NCBI GenBank assembly: GCA_017522345.1
Contig: JAFWZN010000017.1
Location: forward strand, 1-55,107
Direction of reading: 5' to 3'
From: Clostridia bacterium
GTDB lineage: Bacteria > Bacillota > Clostridia > Christensenellales > Aristaeellaceae
DNA: 55,107 nt
A program made the translations under genes and the position numbers. Positions 1 through 7,353 of the stretch are shown in pieces (position 1 is the first letter of the stretch; the number at the start of each line of letters is the position of its first letter). Under the pieces are notes generated by a model. The model was not told the DNA's origin and ran no database searches. It was given only the letters and a program-made list of their open reading frames with translations.

Positions 1-25
1 GAGCCAGGATCAAACTCTTATGTTT
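1..25 (-). rRNA. rrs: 16S ribosomal RNA, 5' end (partial)
   Basis: The reverse complement of the first 18 bases is the universal 16S 5' motif AGAGTTTGATCCTGGCTC. The gene therefore runs leftward out of the window and only its first ~25 bases are present. The mature 5' end is placed about seven bases upstream of AGAGTTTG by analogy with other bacteria, so the right boundary is approximate. Confidence 0.93.
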
Positions 26-182
26 AATCCATTCTCTCAATCAGTCTCATGTGCGCCAACACATTCAACCAATTAAGCGTTTTTGCTCAATTTTTCTCGA
101 ATCGACTGTTTCGCTTCTTGTTCGTTCTCTGTATCGTTTTCAAGGATCGTTCGCTGTCCGTTCGATGTGCTCTCGCTGACAG
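26..182 (-). other. 16S rRNA transcribed leader
   Basis: This stretch lies between the rRNA promoter and the mature 16S 5' end and has no credible gene. On the minus strand it carries ATCCTTGAAAACGA at 134-147, resembling the boxA-like antitermination element of Firmicute rRNA leaders. The short open frame on the plus strand here is not believed to be a gene. Confidence 0.6.
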
Positions 183-189
183 CTTGTCT

Positions 190-218
190 ATAATATCACG
201 TGTCCACTCATTTGTCAA
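190..218 (-). promoter_or_regulatory. rRNA operon promoter
   Basis: On the minus strand there is a perfect -35 TTGACA (213-218), a 17-base spacer and TATTAT as -10 (190-195), reading toward the 16S gene. An A/T-rich stretch upstream of the -35 could be an UP element. The consensus quality and position fit an rRNA promoter. Confidence 0.85.
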
Positions 219-256
219 GAACTTTTTTAAATAAATTTATTTCTTAACAGAAATAC

Positions 257-285
257 TTACGCGATCACGAAAATCCATATATAAT
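257..285 (+). promoter_or_regulatory. possible promoter of the serine hydrolase operon
   Basis: TATAAT (280-285) lies 31 bases before the start codon, with a poor -35 candidate TTACGC 17 bases upstream. The -10 is perfect but the -35 is weak, so the assignment is tentative. Confidence 0.4.
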
Positions 286-316
286 GTAGAAAAACCTTCC
301 AAAAGGAGAAGAAGCA

Positions 317-1453
317 ATGAACTTCGAAAAGCTTACGGCATATATCGACAGTCTCAAAAACGAAGGCATTCCCGGAAGCGACCTTGTTGTGTACAAAGAT
401 CACGAATGCATTTATCGCCACTTTACGGGGCTTCGCGACCGCGAAAAAAACATTCCGATGGACGGAAACGAGCTTTATTGGATTTATTCCGCAACCAAGG
501 TTCACACCTGCACGGCGGCTATGCAGCTGGTTGAACAGGGCAAGATCGGCCTTGACGATCCGGTAGGCAAATATCTGCCTGCATACAACACGCTTTCGGT
601 CGTTGAAAACGGCCGCGTGCGCGCCAACTGGAAGACAATGACGGTGAGACATCTTTTCGCCATGCAGGGCGGGCTCAATTACGACATCGAATCGCCCTCC
701 ATCATGAAGGCAAAATTCTATTCCGGAAACAAGGCCGACACGCTGACGCTCGTAAACGCCATGGCGGAGGAGCCGCTTTCCTTTGACCCCGGCACGCATT
801 ATCTGTATTCCTTGTGCCACGACGTGCTGGCGGCGATTGTCGAAGTCGTTTCCGGCATGAAATTTTCCGAGTATCTCAAAAAGAACATCTGGGACAAGCT
901 GGGCATGAAGGACATTGGCTTCCATCTTACGGAGGAAAAGAAGGCAAGATTTGCCACGCAGTATGAATACGACGAGGCCACGCACACAAGCCGCCTTTCC
1001 GAAAGGGGCGATAAAAACCGCTATCAGCTGACGCCCAACTACGAAAGCGGCGGCGCGGGCATTATCTGCTCGGTGGACGATTACATTCTTTTGTCGGACG
1101 CATTGGCCTGCGGCGGCGTAGGCAAGACGGGCGAGCGTATATTAAAGGAAGAAACCATCGACCTTATGCGCACAAACCAGCAGACCGGCGACGCGCTGAC
1201 CGACTGGCTGAGCCACAAGCGGCTGGGCTACGGCTACGGATTGGGCGTAAGAACCATGATGGATACAAAGTATTCGAAGGGCCCCGTCGGCGAATTTGGC
1301 TGGGACGGCGCGGCGTGCGCTTACACCATGATCGATCCCGAAAACCACGTCAGCTGCTATTACGCCCAGCAGGTATTCGGCTGCGGCTACGGCTATTACA
1401 CCATTCATCCAACCATCCGCGACCTGATTTACGAAGGACTGGAGGCAGAATAA
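317..1453 (+). CDS. Beta-lactamase-family serine hydrolase
   Basis: A 378-residue protein of the beta-lactamase/class C penicillin-binding-protein fold, a family of serine esterases and peptidases. The catalytic S-x-x-K is S58-A-T-K61. A YSL at Y164 takes the place of the Y-x-N motif, and GWDG near residue 328 lies where the third active-site motif is expected. No signal peptide or membrane segment is seen, so it is probably cytoplasmic. AAAAGGAG precedes the ATG by about eight bases. The stop codon directly abuts the start of the M32 carboxypeptidase gene, so the two are co-transcribed. The substrate cannot be predicted; a true beta-lactamase is unlikely. Confidence 0.88.
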   Translation: MNFEKLTAYIDSLKNEGIPGSDLVVYKDHECIYRHFTGLRDREKNIPMDGNELYWIYSATKVHTCTAAMQLVEQGKIGLDDPVGKYLPAYNTLSVVENGRVRANWKTMTVRHLFAMQGGLNYDIESPSIMKAKFYSGNKADTLTLVNAMAEEPLSFDPGTHYLYSLCHDVLAAIVEVVSGMKFSEYLKKNIWDKLGMKDIGFHLTEEKKARFATQYEYDEATHTSRLSERGDKNRYQLTPNYESGGAGIICSVDDYILLSDALACGGVGKTGERILKEETIDLMRTNQQTGDALTDWLSHKRLGYGYGLGVRTMMDTKYSKGPVGEFGWDGAACAYTMIDPENHVSCYYAQQVFGCGYGYYTIHPTIRDLIYEGLEAE

Positions 1454-2512
1454 ATGACGAATGTGGAAAAACTGTATGCCCTTGAAAGAAAGCTGGCTGC
1501 CTACAACCATGCGATGGGCATTCTCAATTACGACGGCGAAACCACCGCGCCCAAGGGCACCGGCAAAAACAGAGGCATGACGCTTGAAATTTTGGGCGAG
1601 GAATATTATAAACTCAACACAAGCGAAGAAACCATGTGTCTTCTTAAGGAATTAAGCGAAATCAAGGACACGCTGGACGAGAAAACCAGACGCATCGTGA
1701 CCCTTCGCATGCGCGAGATGGAAGAAATTTCGAAAATCCCGATGGACGAATATCTCGCGTTTCAGCTTCTGACCAACGAAGCGTCGGACGTATGGCACGA
1801 AGCCAAGGTGAAAAACGATTATGCTTCCTTTGCGCCCTACATCGACAAAATGGTGGAAACGCTCAAAAAGTTCGCTTCCTACGTGCGCCCCGACCTTGCG
1901 CCCTACGACTACATGCTCGATAAGTTTGAAAAGGGTCTCACGCAGGCAAAGTGCGACGCGTTCTTTGCCCCGCTCTTGGAAACCCTGAAGCCAATTATCA
2001 AGCACGTTATTTCCTCAAAGCCCGTGGATGAAACGCTTTTAAACGTTCATTTCCCGATCGTCAACCAGCGCATTTTGTCCGACAAGCTGATGGAAATTCT
2101 CAAAATGGACAGAAATCACGTAGGCATCGGGGAGACGGAGCATCCGTTTACCACGTCCTTTTCCCGCTATGACGTGAGAATCACCACGCATTATCATGAA
2201 AACGCGTTTGCTTCAAGCCTGTATTCCGTGGTTCATGAGGCAGGTCACGGACTGTACGATGGAAACACCGCTGAAGAGCTCGCCTACACCATCGCAGGCG
2301 ACGCGTCCACAATGGCAGTGCACGAAAGCCAGAGCCGTTTTTATGAAAATATCATCGGCCGCTCCCGCGCGTTTGTGAAAATTATCGCGCCTGAAATCAG
2401 AAAGCTTTGTCCCGCGCTCAAGGAATATTCCGACGAGAACATGTACAGGGCGTTCAATGTGAGCAAGCCCTCCCTGATCCGAACGGAAGCCGACGAACTG
2501 ACATACTTATGA
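1454..2512 (+). pseudogene. M32 carboxypeptidase, 5' part, interrupted by the prophage
   Basis: N-terminal 347 host-encoded codons of a Taq-type (M32) zinc carboxypeptidase, which removes C-terminal residues from peptides in the cytoplasm. The zinc motif H261-E-A-G-H265 and the downstream HESQSRFYEN segment are present. The frame then enters phage DNA, adds five residues (ELTYL) and stops at 2510-2512. The family is normally about 490-510 residues, and the missing end is at 42646-43086. Joining the parts through the shared GA (2495-2496 and 42646-42647) gives 493 residues in frame. The truncated product keeps the zinc ligands but lacks the C-terminal lobe and is probably inactive. The ATG follows GGAGGC inside the end of the preceding gene. 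Confidence 0.93.
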
Positions 2513-2518
2513 TGTACA
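2475..2518. repeat. attL: attL, left prophage attachment site
   Basis: Junction of host carboxypeptidase sequence with phage DNA. The proposed crossover dinucleotide is GA at 2495-2496. The phage half holds TATGATGTACA (2508-2518), the exact reverse complement of TGTACATCATA (42624-42634) in attR. In the circular phage the two arms lie symmetrically 11 bases either side of GA, giving a 46-bp attP. That is typical of large serine integrases. Confidence 0.85.
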
Positions 2519-2522
2519 CATT

Positions 2523-2541
2523 GGGCATTAAAAAAATGCCC
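2523..2541 (-). terminator. weak hairpin downstream of the integrase gene
   Basis: GGGCAT(T) pairs with (A)ATGCCC around an A/T loop just past the integrase stop codon. There is no clear U tract on either strand, so terminator function is uncertain. Confidence 0.35.
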
Positions 2542-2543
2542 GT

Positions 2544-4082
2544 TTAATCTGTGCCTAATTTCAAATAAATGTGAAGGTTATAGTTGATCTTGCCTTTACC
2601 TTCGTAGGAAACGTATTCGTAAATGATTTTGTCTATAATCATTTTCAGAATACGATTTTGCATTTCAGGGGTTGCTTTATTGTTTTTCAGAATCTTGATT
2701 GCGTCTTGCAGCTTTACGATTTTGTCTTGATAGTCAATTTCCTTCGGCATGTTTTGCTTTGCGTTGTAGATGCGGGATTTCAGATCTTCCATATCGGCGC
2801 GAAGCTTTTTATAACGGCGGGTGAAAACTTCCTCCGTATAGGTTTTGTTTTCAAGCAGTTCGTGAAGGCGATCTTCACGGGCTTCCATTTCTTCAAGTTC
2901 TGCGTAAAGCCTGTCAAGGTTGCGCTTTTGTATTTCGGCGGCGTTTCCAGCGCCGTTTTTTAATTTGGCTTGTAAATCGGGAAGGTTGACTTTCTGCAAA
3001 ACGTTTGCAACCTTTTCGACAACTTCATCCAGCGGGGCAGACTTTGAACCGCAGCCGTTTCGGTTTCGGCATTCCAGGCGCGTGCGCGCGTGCTTGTATG
3101 GATGCTGGGCAAGGGCGCGGCCACATTTTGAACAGAAAATAATTCCGCTGAATGGGTTTTTAAGCGGCAAGCCCTTTTTCGCGCGCGGATGGTTCGCCGT
3201 CTTTTCCTGTACGGCGCTGAAAAGCTCCAGGGGCACGATTGCCGGGTGAAGGCCTTCGGCTATGATAACGTCGTCGGGATCCGCGTTAAGGCCGCGCCGG
3301 GTTGTGATTTCGCCGTCATACAAAATCTTTTCGGTTTTCTTTGCGCCGAAAACAACCTTGCCGATATAATGCTGATTGCGAAGCATGGCGCGGATTGAGC
3401 AGCTTTCCCATATTTTCGCGCGGTATGGTTTGATCCCCATTTTGTCAAAATGGCGGCCAATATCCAAAGGCGATTTATTTTCGTTTACGTACATTTCAAA
3501 AGCCATCTGGACATAGGGCGCAAATTCGTTCGGCTTAAGGGTGTTATCTTCCCCGATTTTGATTTTATCATAGCCGAAGGGCGGAATGTTGCCGATATAG
3601 CACCCGCGTTTTACAGCGGCGATACGACCGCGCAGAAGGATTTCTTTTGTGTATTCAAGATAATCATTTCCGCGCATTAATTCTTGTTCAAAGAATTTCC
3701 GCTCCATTTTGTTTTGAAGATTATACGTCATATTTGGCGTAACTACTTCTGTATTTGAATAGCGGAAGGCGTTTACGATCTTACCGCAGTCTTCCAAATC
3801 GCCACGGGATAAACGCTGCGGTTCGACCACAAGCACACCTTTGAGCTTTGGATTTTCGAGCATGGCGATTACGTGAAGCATTTCCGGGCGTTCGTCAATC
3901 GTTTCGCCGGAAACGACTTCGCGGTAAATGCAATGTTCCGGGATCCGCCCGCCCAGGCTTTTTTCTGCAAATTCCTGTAAGATTGTTTCGTGCTTAAGCA
4001 GGACTTCTTCCACGGATTCATGCGGATTGTCCGCGCGGGATTTCCGCAAGTACATGATATATTCTTCGGCTTGTAGTGCCAT
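2544..4082 (-). CDS. int: Large serine recombinase (phage integrase/excisionase)
   Basis: A 512-residue site-specific recombinase of the large serine family. The N-terminal resolvase domain (about 1-150) has YLRKS with the nucleophile S15, plus RPEML and RLSRGD arginine motifs. The recombinase domain (PF07508-like) follows at about 160-290. A zinc ribbon with two pairs of cysteines (starting FCSKCG, then LECRNRNGCG) lies near 315-350, then a long coiled coil to residue 450. It joins phage attP to host attB through a two-base crossover. It sits next to attL and transcribes toward it, and the symmetric attP arms fit a dimeric serine integrase. No separate recombination directionality factor was recognised. 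Confidence 0.95.
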   Translation of the reverse strand: MALQAEEYIMYLRKSRADNPHESVEEVLLKHETILQEFAEKSLGGRIPEHCIYREVVSGETIDERPEMLHVIAMLENPKLKGVLVVEPQRLSRGDLEDCGKIVNAFRYSNTEVVTPNMTYNLQNKMERKFFEQELMRGNDYLEYTKEILLRGRIAAVKRGCYIGNIPPFGYDKIKIGEDNTLKPNEFAPYVQMAFEMYVNENKSPLDIGRHFDKMGIKPYRAKIWESCSIRAMLRNQHYIGKVVFGAKKTEKILYDGEITTRRGLNADPDDVIIAEGLHPAIVPLELFSAVQEKTANHPRAKKGLPLKNPFSGIIFCSKCGRALAQHPYKHARTRLECRNRNGCGSKSAPLDEVVEKVANVLQKVNLPDLQAKLKNGAGNAAEIQKRNLDRLYAELEEMEAREDRLHELLENKTYTEEVFTRRYKKLRADMEDLKSRIYNAKQNMPKEIDYQDKIVKLQDAIKILKNNKATPEMQNRILKMIIDKIIYEYVSYEGKGKINYNLHIYLKLGTD

Positions 4083-4094
4083 AATGATTCCCCT

Positions 4095-4625
4095 TTATAT
4101 GCTTATTATTATGGTTGCCACGATGCCAACAGCAAGCGCGGCGGCAAGGGCGGCAATACCCTTTTGCAGTATTTTTCGTTCCTTCTTGAAATCATCTATC
4201 TGTGTCTGATACTGCATTTCTAAGCGTTTATATTCTTTTTCGTAATGTTCCTCCTGTTTGGAAAGATACGCGTTTTCTTTTTCAAGCGATTTTATATAGT
4301 CGTTTTGTTTTTCTATGGTATTAAGAAGGGCTTGATCCGGCGTTATTTGATTCATACAATCGAGATCTTCCATCTTGCATCCGGTCAATACGCGAATGAT
4401 GGGCTGAATGGTGGAAAAGCGAAATTCCGTAAAAACTTCTTTTCCGAAGATCCTATCAACCGTGCCCTTCGGGACAAGTGATTTTTCTGCGATATCTGCG
4501 TTTGAAAGATCAAGCTGTTTTTTTCGGTCTTTGCACCATGCGATAAGATCCGTGGCGGCCAGCGCCATTAAATGCGGGATGCAGTCTTTGCCGCTGTGGC
4601 GGCAGTTTAAACAACGTTCAGGCAT
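4095..4625 (-). CDS. Cys-rich HTH protein with coiled coil and C-terminal membrane anchor
   Basis: A 176-residue protein with three visible parts. An N-terminal cysteine cluster (CLNCRHSGKDCIPH) comes first. An XRE-like helix-turn-helix follows at about 25-90 (NADIAEKSLVPKGTVDRIFG). A coiled coil spans about 100-155, and a hydrophobic segment near 158-176 ends the protein. Similar HTH proteins occur in clostridial prophages and conjugative elements, but no function is established that I can name. The membrane tail suggests a DNA-binding protein held at the envelope. It lies directly upstream of the integrase (12-base gap, same strand), so it may co-regulate integration. The start follows CGGAGGG. 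No convincing promoter was found in 4626-4842. Confidence 0.7.
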   Translation of the reverse strand: MPERCLNCRHSGKDCIPHLMALAATDLIAWCKDRKKQLDLSNADIAEKSLVPKGTVDRIFGKEVFTEFRFSTIQPIIRVLTGCKMEDLDCMNQITPDQALLNTIEKQNDYIKSLEKENAYLSKQEEHYEKEYKRLEMQYQTQIDDFKKERKILQKGIAALAAALAVGIVATIIISI

Positions 4626-4842
4626 GAAAAAAACCCTCCGATAAATGCAAAATTACATGTGAATCGAAAAATACGCACAAACGAAGCGGATTACATCAAT
4701 ATTGCGCGTTGAAATCGGCGAAAAAAAGTGATATCTTTTCAGCGGATCAGAAATGATCCTATCCTGCCTTTAGGTGCGCGGTTGTTAGTGGTGTTTCAAT
4801 CGCGCGCCGTTTTTTAGAAAATTGCGAATGTGTCAAAAAGCA

Positions 4843-4871
4843 TTGCAATACGAAAAACATTTTTGTAGTAT
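4843..4871 (+). promoter_or_regulatory. promoter of the 55-residue gene
   Basis: TTGCAA (4843-4848), a 17-base spacer and TAGTAT (4866-4871) lie 31 bases before the ATG at 4903. The preceding gap 4645-4842 holds only a small GGATCA/TGATCC inverted repeat at 4744-4759. Confidence 0.5.
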
Positions 4872-4902
4872 AACAAGTAGAAAAACGAAAGAAGGTTTTC
4901 CA

Positions 4903-5070
4903 ATGCAGACTTTTATCAAGTACATGCGTGACACAATCATCGAAAAAATCAATGAAACTGAAAACGAAGATCTACTGCGTTATATCTACACAATGTTGAT
5001 GGAAGCACTGACTTCCGAAGCAAACGAAAAAGACATAGACATTACGGAAAAGCAAGCAGCAAATTCTTGA
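4903..5070 (+). CDS. Small hypothetical phage protein
   Basis: A 55-residue acidic helical protein beginning MQTFIKYMRDTI, with no recognised domain. The ATG at 4903 is preferred over one 81 bases upstream because AAAGAAGG lies just before it and a promoter sits at 4843-4871. Its last 29 bases overlap, tail to tail, the convergent CI-like repressor gene, so the transcripts are partly antisense. Its place in the lysogeny region suggests a regulatory or accessory role, but nothing in the sequence shows one. Confidence 0.6.
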   Translation: MQTFIKYMRDTIIEKINETENEDLLRYIYTMLMEALTSEANEKDIDITEKQAANS

Positions 5071-5407
5071 CAGCCGTTAATTGATCCGGATCCAAACGAT
5101 GCAGACTTAATGCAATCGTGCGGAAATCCGGGTCTTTTTTTATGCGCGAAATCATCTCCACAAGTTCGTCCATTTCCTTCTGCTTGGCTTCGCGCTGCAC
5201 GTCTACGTCATAGCCTAACAGCCATGCTTCGGAAACGTCAAGCGCTTTAGCCATTAGATAGATACGATCTGTTTTAGGAACTGATTTTCCGCTCATATAA
5301 TAAGATATGGAGGATTTCGGTATTCCCGTGATGATTGCCAGATCAACAGGCTTCATATTTTTTGAACGCATAGCATGCTTCAAACGCTCATTTAATTGCG
5401 CCTTCAT
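5042..5407 (-). CDS. CI-like phage repressor (XRE family)
   Basis: A 121-residue protein with an N-terminal helix-turn-helix (about 1-60, including VDLAIITGIPKSSISYYMSG). A short C-terminal helical region probably serves in dimerisation. No S24 self-cleavage domain is visible, so induction would have to use another route. The ATG at 5407 is chosen over a GTG at 5422 because GAGGTG lies eight bases before it. The gene is divergent from the Cro-like gene across a region with three inverted repeats and a promoter on each strand, the usual design of a lysis/lysogeny switch. It probably represses the early promoter at 5493-5520. Confidence 0.85.
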   Translation of the reverse strand: MKAQLNERLKHAMRSKNMKPVDLAIITGIPKSSISYYMSGKSVPKTDRIYLMAKALDVSEAWLLGYDVDVQREAKQKEMDELVEMISRIKKDPDFRTIALSLHRLDPDQLTAVKNLLLAFP

Positions 5408-5433
5408 ATATACACACCTCACTTTCTGAAATA

Positions 5434-5462
5434 ATTATATCACGTCTCGTTCAACTTTTCAA
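5434..5462 (-). promoter_or_regulatory. leftward (repressor) promoter
   Basis: On the minus strand TTGAAA (5457-5462), a 17-base spacer and a perfect TATAAT (5434-5439) read toward the repressor gene. The -35 is inside the inverted repeat at 5451-5473, so repressor binding there would affect its own synthesis. Confidence 0.75.
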
Positions 5463-5473
5463 TAAAAAGTTGA
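5451..5473. promoter_or_regulatory. operator candidate O1
   Basis: A perfect 9-bp inverted repeat, TCAACTTTT and AAAAGTTGA, around a 5-base centre. It covers the -35 of the leftward promoter. The 5-base spacing is shared with the inverted repeats at 5527-5545 and 5813-5831. Confidence 0.65.
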
Positions 5474-5492
5474 TTTTTATTGAAAAAAGTTA

Positions 5493-5520
5493 TTGACAAA
5501 TGAAACTATTTCAGTATAAT
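5493..5520 (+). promoter_or_regulatory. rightward early promoter
   Basis: Perfect TTGACA (5493-5498), a 16-base spacer and perfect TATAAT (5515-5520) read toward the Cro-like gene and the early region. This is the strongest early promoter in the prophage and is flanked by inverted repeats on both sides. Confidence 0.85.
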
Positions 5521-5526
5521 AAAACT

Positions 5527-5545
5527 TGTTCAAGATTATTGAACA
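5527..5545. promoter_or_regulatory. operator candidate O2
   Basis: TGTTCAA and TTGAACA form a perfect 7-bp inverted repeat with a 5-base centre. It sits at the expected transcription start of the rightward promoter. A second inverted repeat, AAGATT/AATCTT, overlaps it (5532-5555). Confidence 0.55.
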
Positions 5546-5593
5546 GTTCAATCTTAAAATTGTATGTGAACAAAATCACAGAAAGGGGAACGC

Positions 5594-5818
5594 ATGGAAA
5601 GAGTTGTATTTGATTACAGCAAGCTTGACGGAAAGATTACGGAAAGGTTCAAAAACAGATCGAACTTTGCGCATGCTATGGGCATTTCAAAAGGCGCGCT
5701 TTCGAATAAGCTGAACGGCGTAAGCCGATTAAGCCCGGAAGATATGTTTCAGGCAATGAAGCTTCTTGAAATTACCGGCGATGAGGTCATGTCGTATTTT
5801 TTTACGCCTAAAAGTTGA
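5594..5818 (+). CDS. Cro-like regulator (XRE family)
   Basis: A 74-residue single-domain helix-turn-helix protein (FAHAMGISKGALSNKLNG at about 25-42), the size of Cro and of small phage repressors. It is the first gene after the rightward promoter, and AAAGGGG lies eight bases before the ATG. It probably antagonises the divergent repressor at the shared operators. An inverted repeat resembling O1 lies directly at its 3' end (5813-5831). Confidence 0.8.
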   Translation: MERVVFDYSKLDGKITERFKNRSNFAHAMGISKGALSNKLNGVSRLSPEDMFQAMKLLEITGDEVMSYFFTPKS

Positions 5819-5831
5819 TTTTTAATCAACT
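5813..5831. promoter_or_regulatory. operator candidate O3 (or hairpin) after the Cro-like gene
   Basis: AGTTGAT and ATCAACT form a perfect 7-bp inverted repeat with a 5-base centre and share the AGTTGA half-site with O1. It overlaps the end of the Cro-like gene. It could be a downstream operator, or a weak terminator or attenuator in RNA. Confidence 0.5.
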
Positions 5832-5878
5832 ATTCAAACGGTACTTTGAACTATAGGAGAAATGCGGGGAGGGCTGCA

Positions 5879-6052
5879 ATGGAAAAGGACGGCTATAAAG
5901 TGACAGAGTACAAAGTCGGGAATAGCTCGGTTTATGTGTACAGCCCGATATTGACGGCGGAAGAAAATGCGAAACGGGAAAAGGCCGCCGTGCGCGCGCT
6001 TGCGGCGTTTGGGCGGGAAATGCATAAAAGCAAGATGGGAAAGGCGAACTAA
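5879..6052 (+). CDS. Small hypothetical early protein
   Basis: A 57-residue protein beginning MEKDGYKVTEYKVG, charged at its C terminus, with a short predicted beta segment (SSVYVYSP) followed by a helix. The ATG at 5879 is chosen because GGGGAGGG lies nine bases before it; the in-frame ATG at 5846 has no ribosome site. It is in the early operon immediately before the DNA methyltransferase. I do not recognise a function. Confidence 0.6.
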   Translation: MEKDGYKVTEYKVGNSSVYVYSPILTAEENAKREKAAVRALAAFGREMHKSKMGKAN

Positions 6053-6068
6053 AAGAAAGGGGTATTCA

Positions 6069-7196
6069 ATGAAGGAGCAGACAAATATTTTTGATTTTTT
6101 ACCCGAATCGGAATCGGAACAGTTTAAACAGATGCCGTCTACTGATTGGAAATGGACGTTTGCGGATTACCCAAAGGAAAAGAACGGATTAAAGGTTTTT
6201 TCTTGTTTCGCGTGTGGCGGCGGTTCAACAATGGGCTACAAGCTTGCGGGATGTGAAGTAATAGGGTGTTGTGAGATCGACCCGAAGATGAATGAGATCT
6301 ATAAAAAGAACCACAACCCGAAATACAACTTCCTTATGGATATAAGGGACTTTAACAAGATGCCGAATGAAGAACTTCCGGAAGAACTGTTTAACCTTGA
6401 TATCCTGGACGGTTCACCGCCCTGCACGACCTTTTCAATGGCCGGGGAACGTGAGGAAAGCTGGGGCAAGAAAAAGAAATTCAGAGAAGGACAGGCGGAG
6501 CAAACCCTTGATGATTTATCCTTTATCTTCATTGAAACGGTTGCGAAGCTTAAGCCGAAATGCGTTGTTATGGAAAATGTGGAGGGGTTGCTATTAGGCG
6601 AAGCTTGGGCGTATGTGCAAAGAATATACCGCGAATTTAAGGAAAACGGATACCGTGTAAAGCATTTCCTTTGCAAAGGTGAATACATGGGCATACCCCA
6701 GACAAGGCACAGAGTTTTCTTTATAGCCATACGTGAAGATATCGGCTTCGACCCGGAAAGACTGAATATGTCTTTTAACTATGAGCCGGTTCCATACGGC
6801 AAAATAAAATCCGGTGAAGGTGTACAGGTCGGAAAAGAAACACAAGTGTATAAGATGCTTTGTCAAGCAACGCCGGCGGATTTAAGAATAGCGGATGTAT
6901 TCAAAAGACTTGGATTGAAAGAAAAATGCTTCGGGGCAAAAATCGCATGGGAGCAGAACATTATTCAAACTATCACTGCAAGCCTTGATTATTACCGGGG
7001 AGAAGAAAAAACCCGCATTTCAAGAATGGATATTGTCCACGCACAAACCTTTCCGGAAGATTATGATTTTATGTCGGATTCATGGAGTGACACGGCGTAT
7101 ATCTGCGGAATGTCCGTTCCCCCGGTGATGATAAAAAGAATCATACTTCGATTGATTGAAAACGGGGTGTTTGATTATGCGAAGAAACAACACTGA
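6069..7196 (+). CDS. DNA cytosine-5 methyltransferase
   Basis: A 375-residue C5-cytosine methyltransferase with the family motifs in order. Motif I is FSCFACGGGSTMG (about 43-56). Motif IV is SPPC with catalytic C119. Motif VI is E169-N-V, and motif VIII is QTRHRVFF. A short target-recognition region precedes the C-terminal motifs. It transfers a methyl group from S-adenosylmethionine to C5 of cytosine. No restriction endonuclease is nearby, so it is an orphan phage enzyme, plausibly protecting phage DNA from host restriction or marking it. The ATG at 6069 follows AAAGGGG; an upstream in-frame ATG at 5967 lies inside the preceding gene and is rejected. The recognition sequence cannot be inferred. 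Confidence 0.92.
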   Translation: MKEQTNIFDFLPESESEQFKQMPSTDWKWTFADYPKEKNGLKVFSCFACGGGSTMGYKLAGCEVIGCCEIDPKMNEIYKKNHNPKYNFLMDIRDFNKMPNEELPEELFNLDILDGSPPCTTFSMAGEREESWGKKKKFREGQAEQTLDDLSFIFIETVAKLKPKCVVMENVEGLLLGEAWAYVQRIYREFKENGYRVKHFLCKGEYMGIPQTRHRVFFIAIREDIGFDPERLNMSFNYEPVPYGKIKSGEGVQVGKETQVYKMLCQATPADLRIADVFKRLGLKEKCFGAKIAWEQNIIQTITASLDYYRGEEKTRISRMDIVHAQTFPEDYDFMSDSWSDTAYICGMSVPPVMIKRIILRLIENGVFDYAKKQH

Positions 7197-7353
7197 TATA
7201 TTAGCCGCTCTTACGTTTCTTAAAAGTAATAGCCGGTTATTGACAGTCCAACAGTATCGAACAATCAAAGGACAAATAATTGTTGGTGATATAAACGGCG
7301 CCTTAAAAGGGATCAATACAATAATCAATCGAAAGGCAGGAAGCGGACATTGA
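7177..7353 (+). CDS. Small hypothetical protein overlapping the methyltransferase end
   Basis: A 58-residue basic protein beginning MRRNNTDILAAL, with no domain I recognise. The ATG at 7177 lies inside the end of the methyltransferase gene and follows GGGGTG. Its stop overlaps the TTG start of the SSB gene by three bases, so translation is probably coupled. The sequence suggests two short helices. Confidence 0.6.
   Translation: MRRNNTDILAALTFLKSNSRLLTVQQYRTIKGQIIVGDINGALKGINTIINRKAGSGH

Noticed and set aside
49..234. A 61-codon frame upstream of the 16S gene
   Set aside because: It lies in the rRNA leader and promoter on the opposite strand and has no ribosome site.
257..985. A 242-codon open frame on the minus strand opposite the serine hydrolase gene
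   Set aside because: It is a shadow of a real gene on the plus strand that has clear catalytic motifs. It has no ribosome site and gives an unrecognisable cysteine- and histidine-rich product.
5967..6068. An upstream start for the DNA methyltransferase
   Set aside because: It lies inside the preceding gene without a ribosome site, and the methyltransferase domain is complete from 6069.
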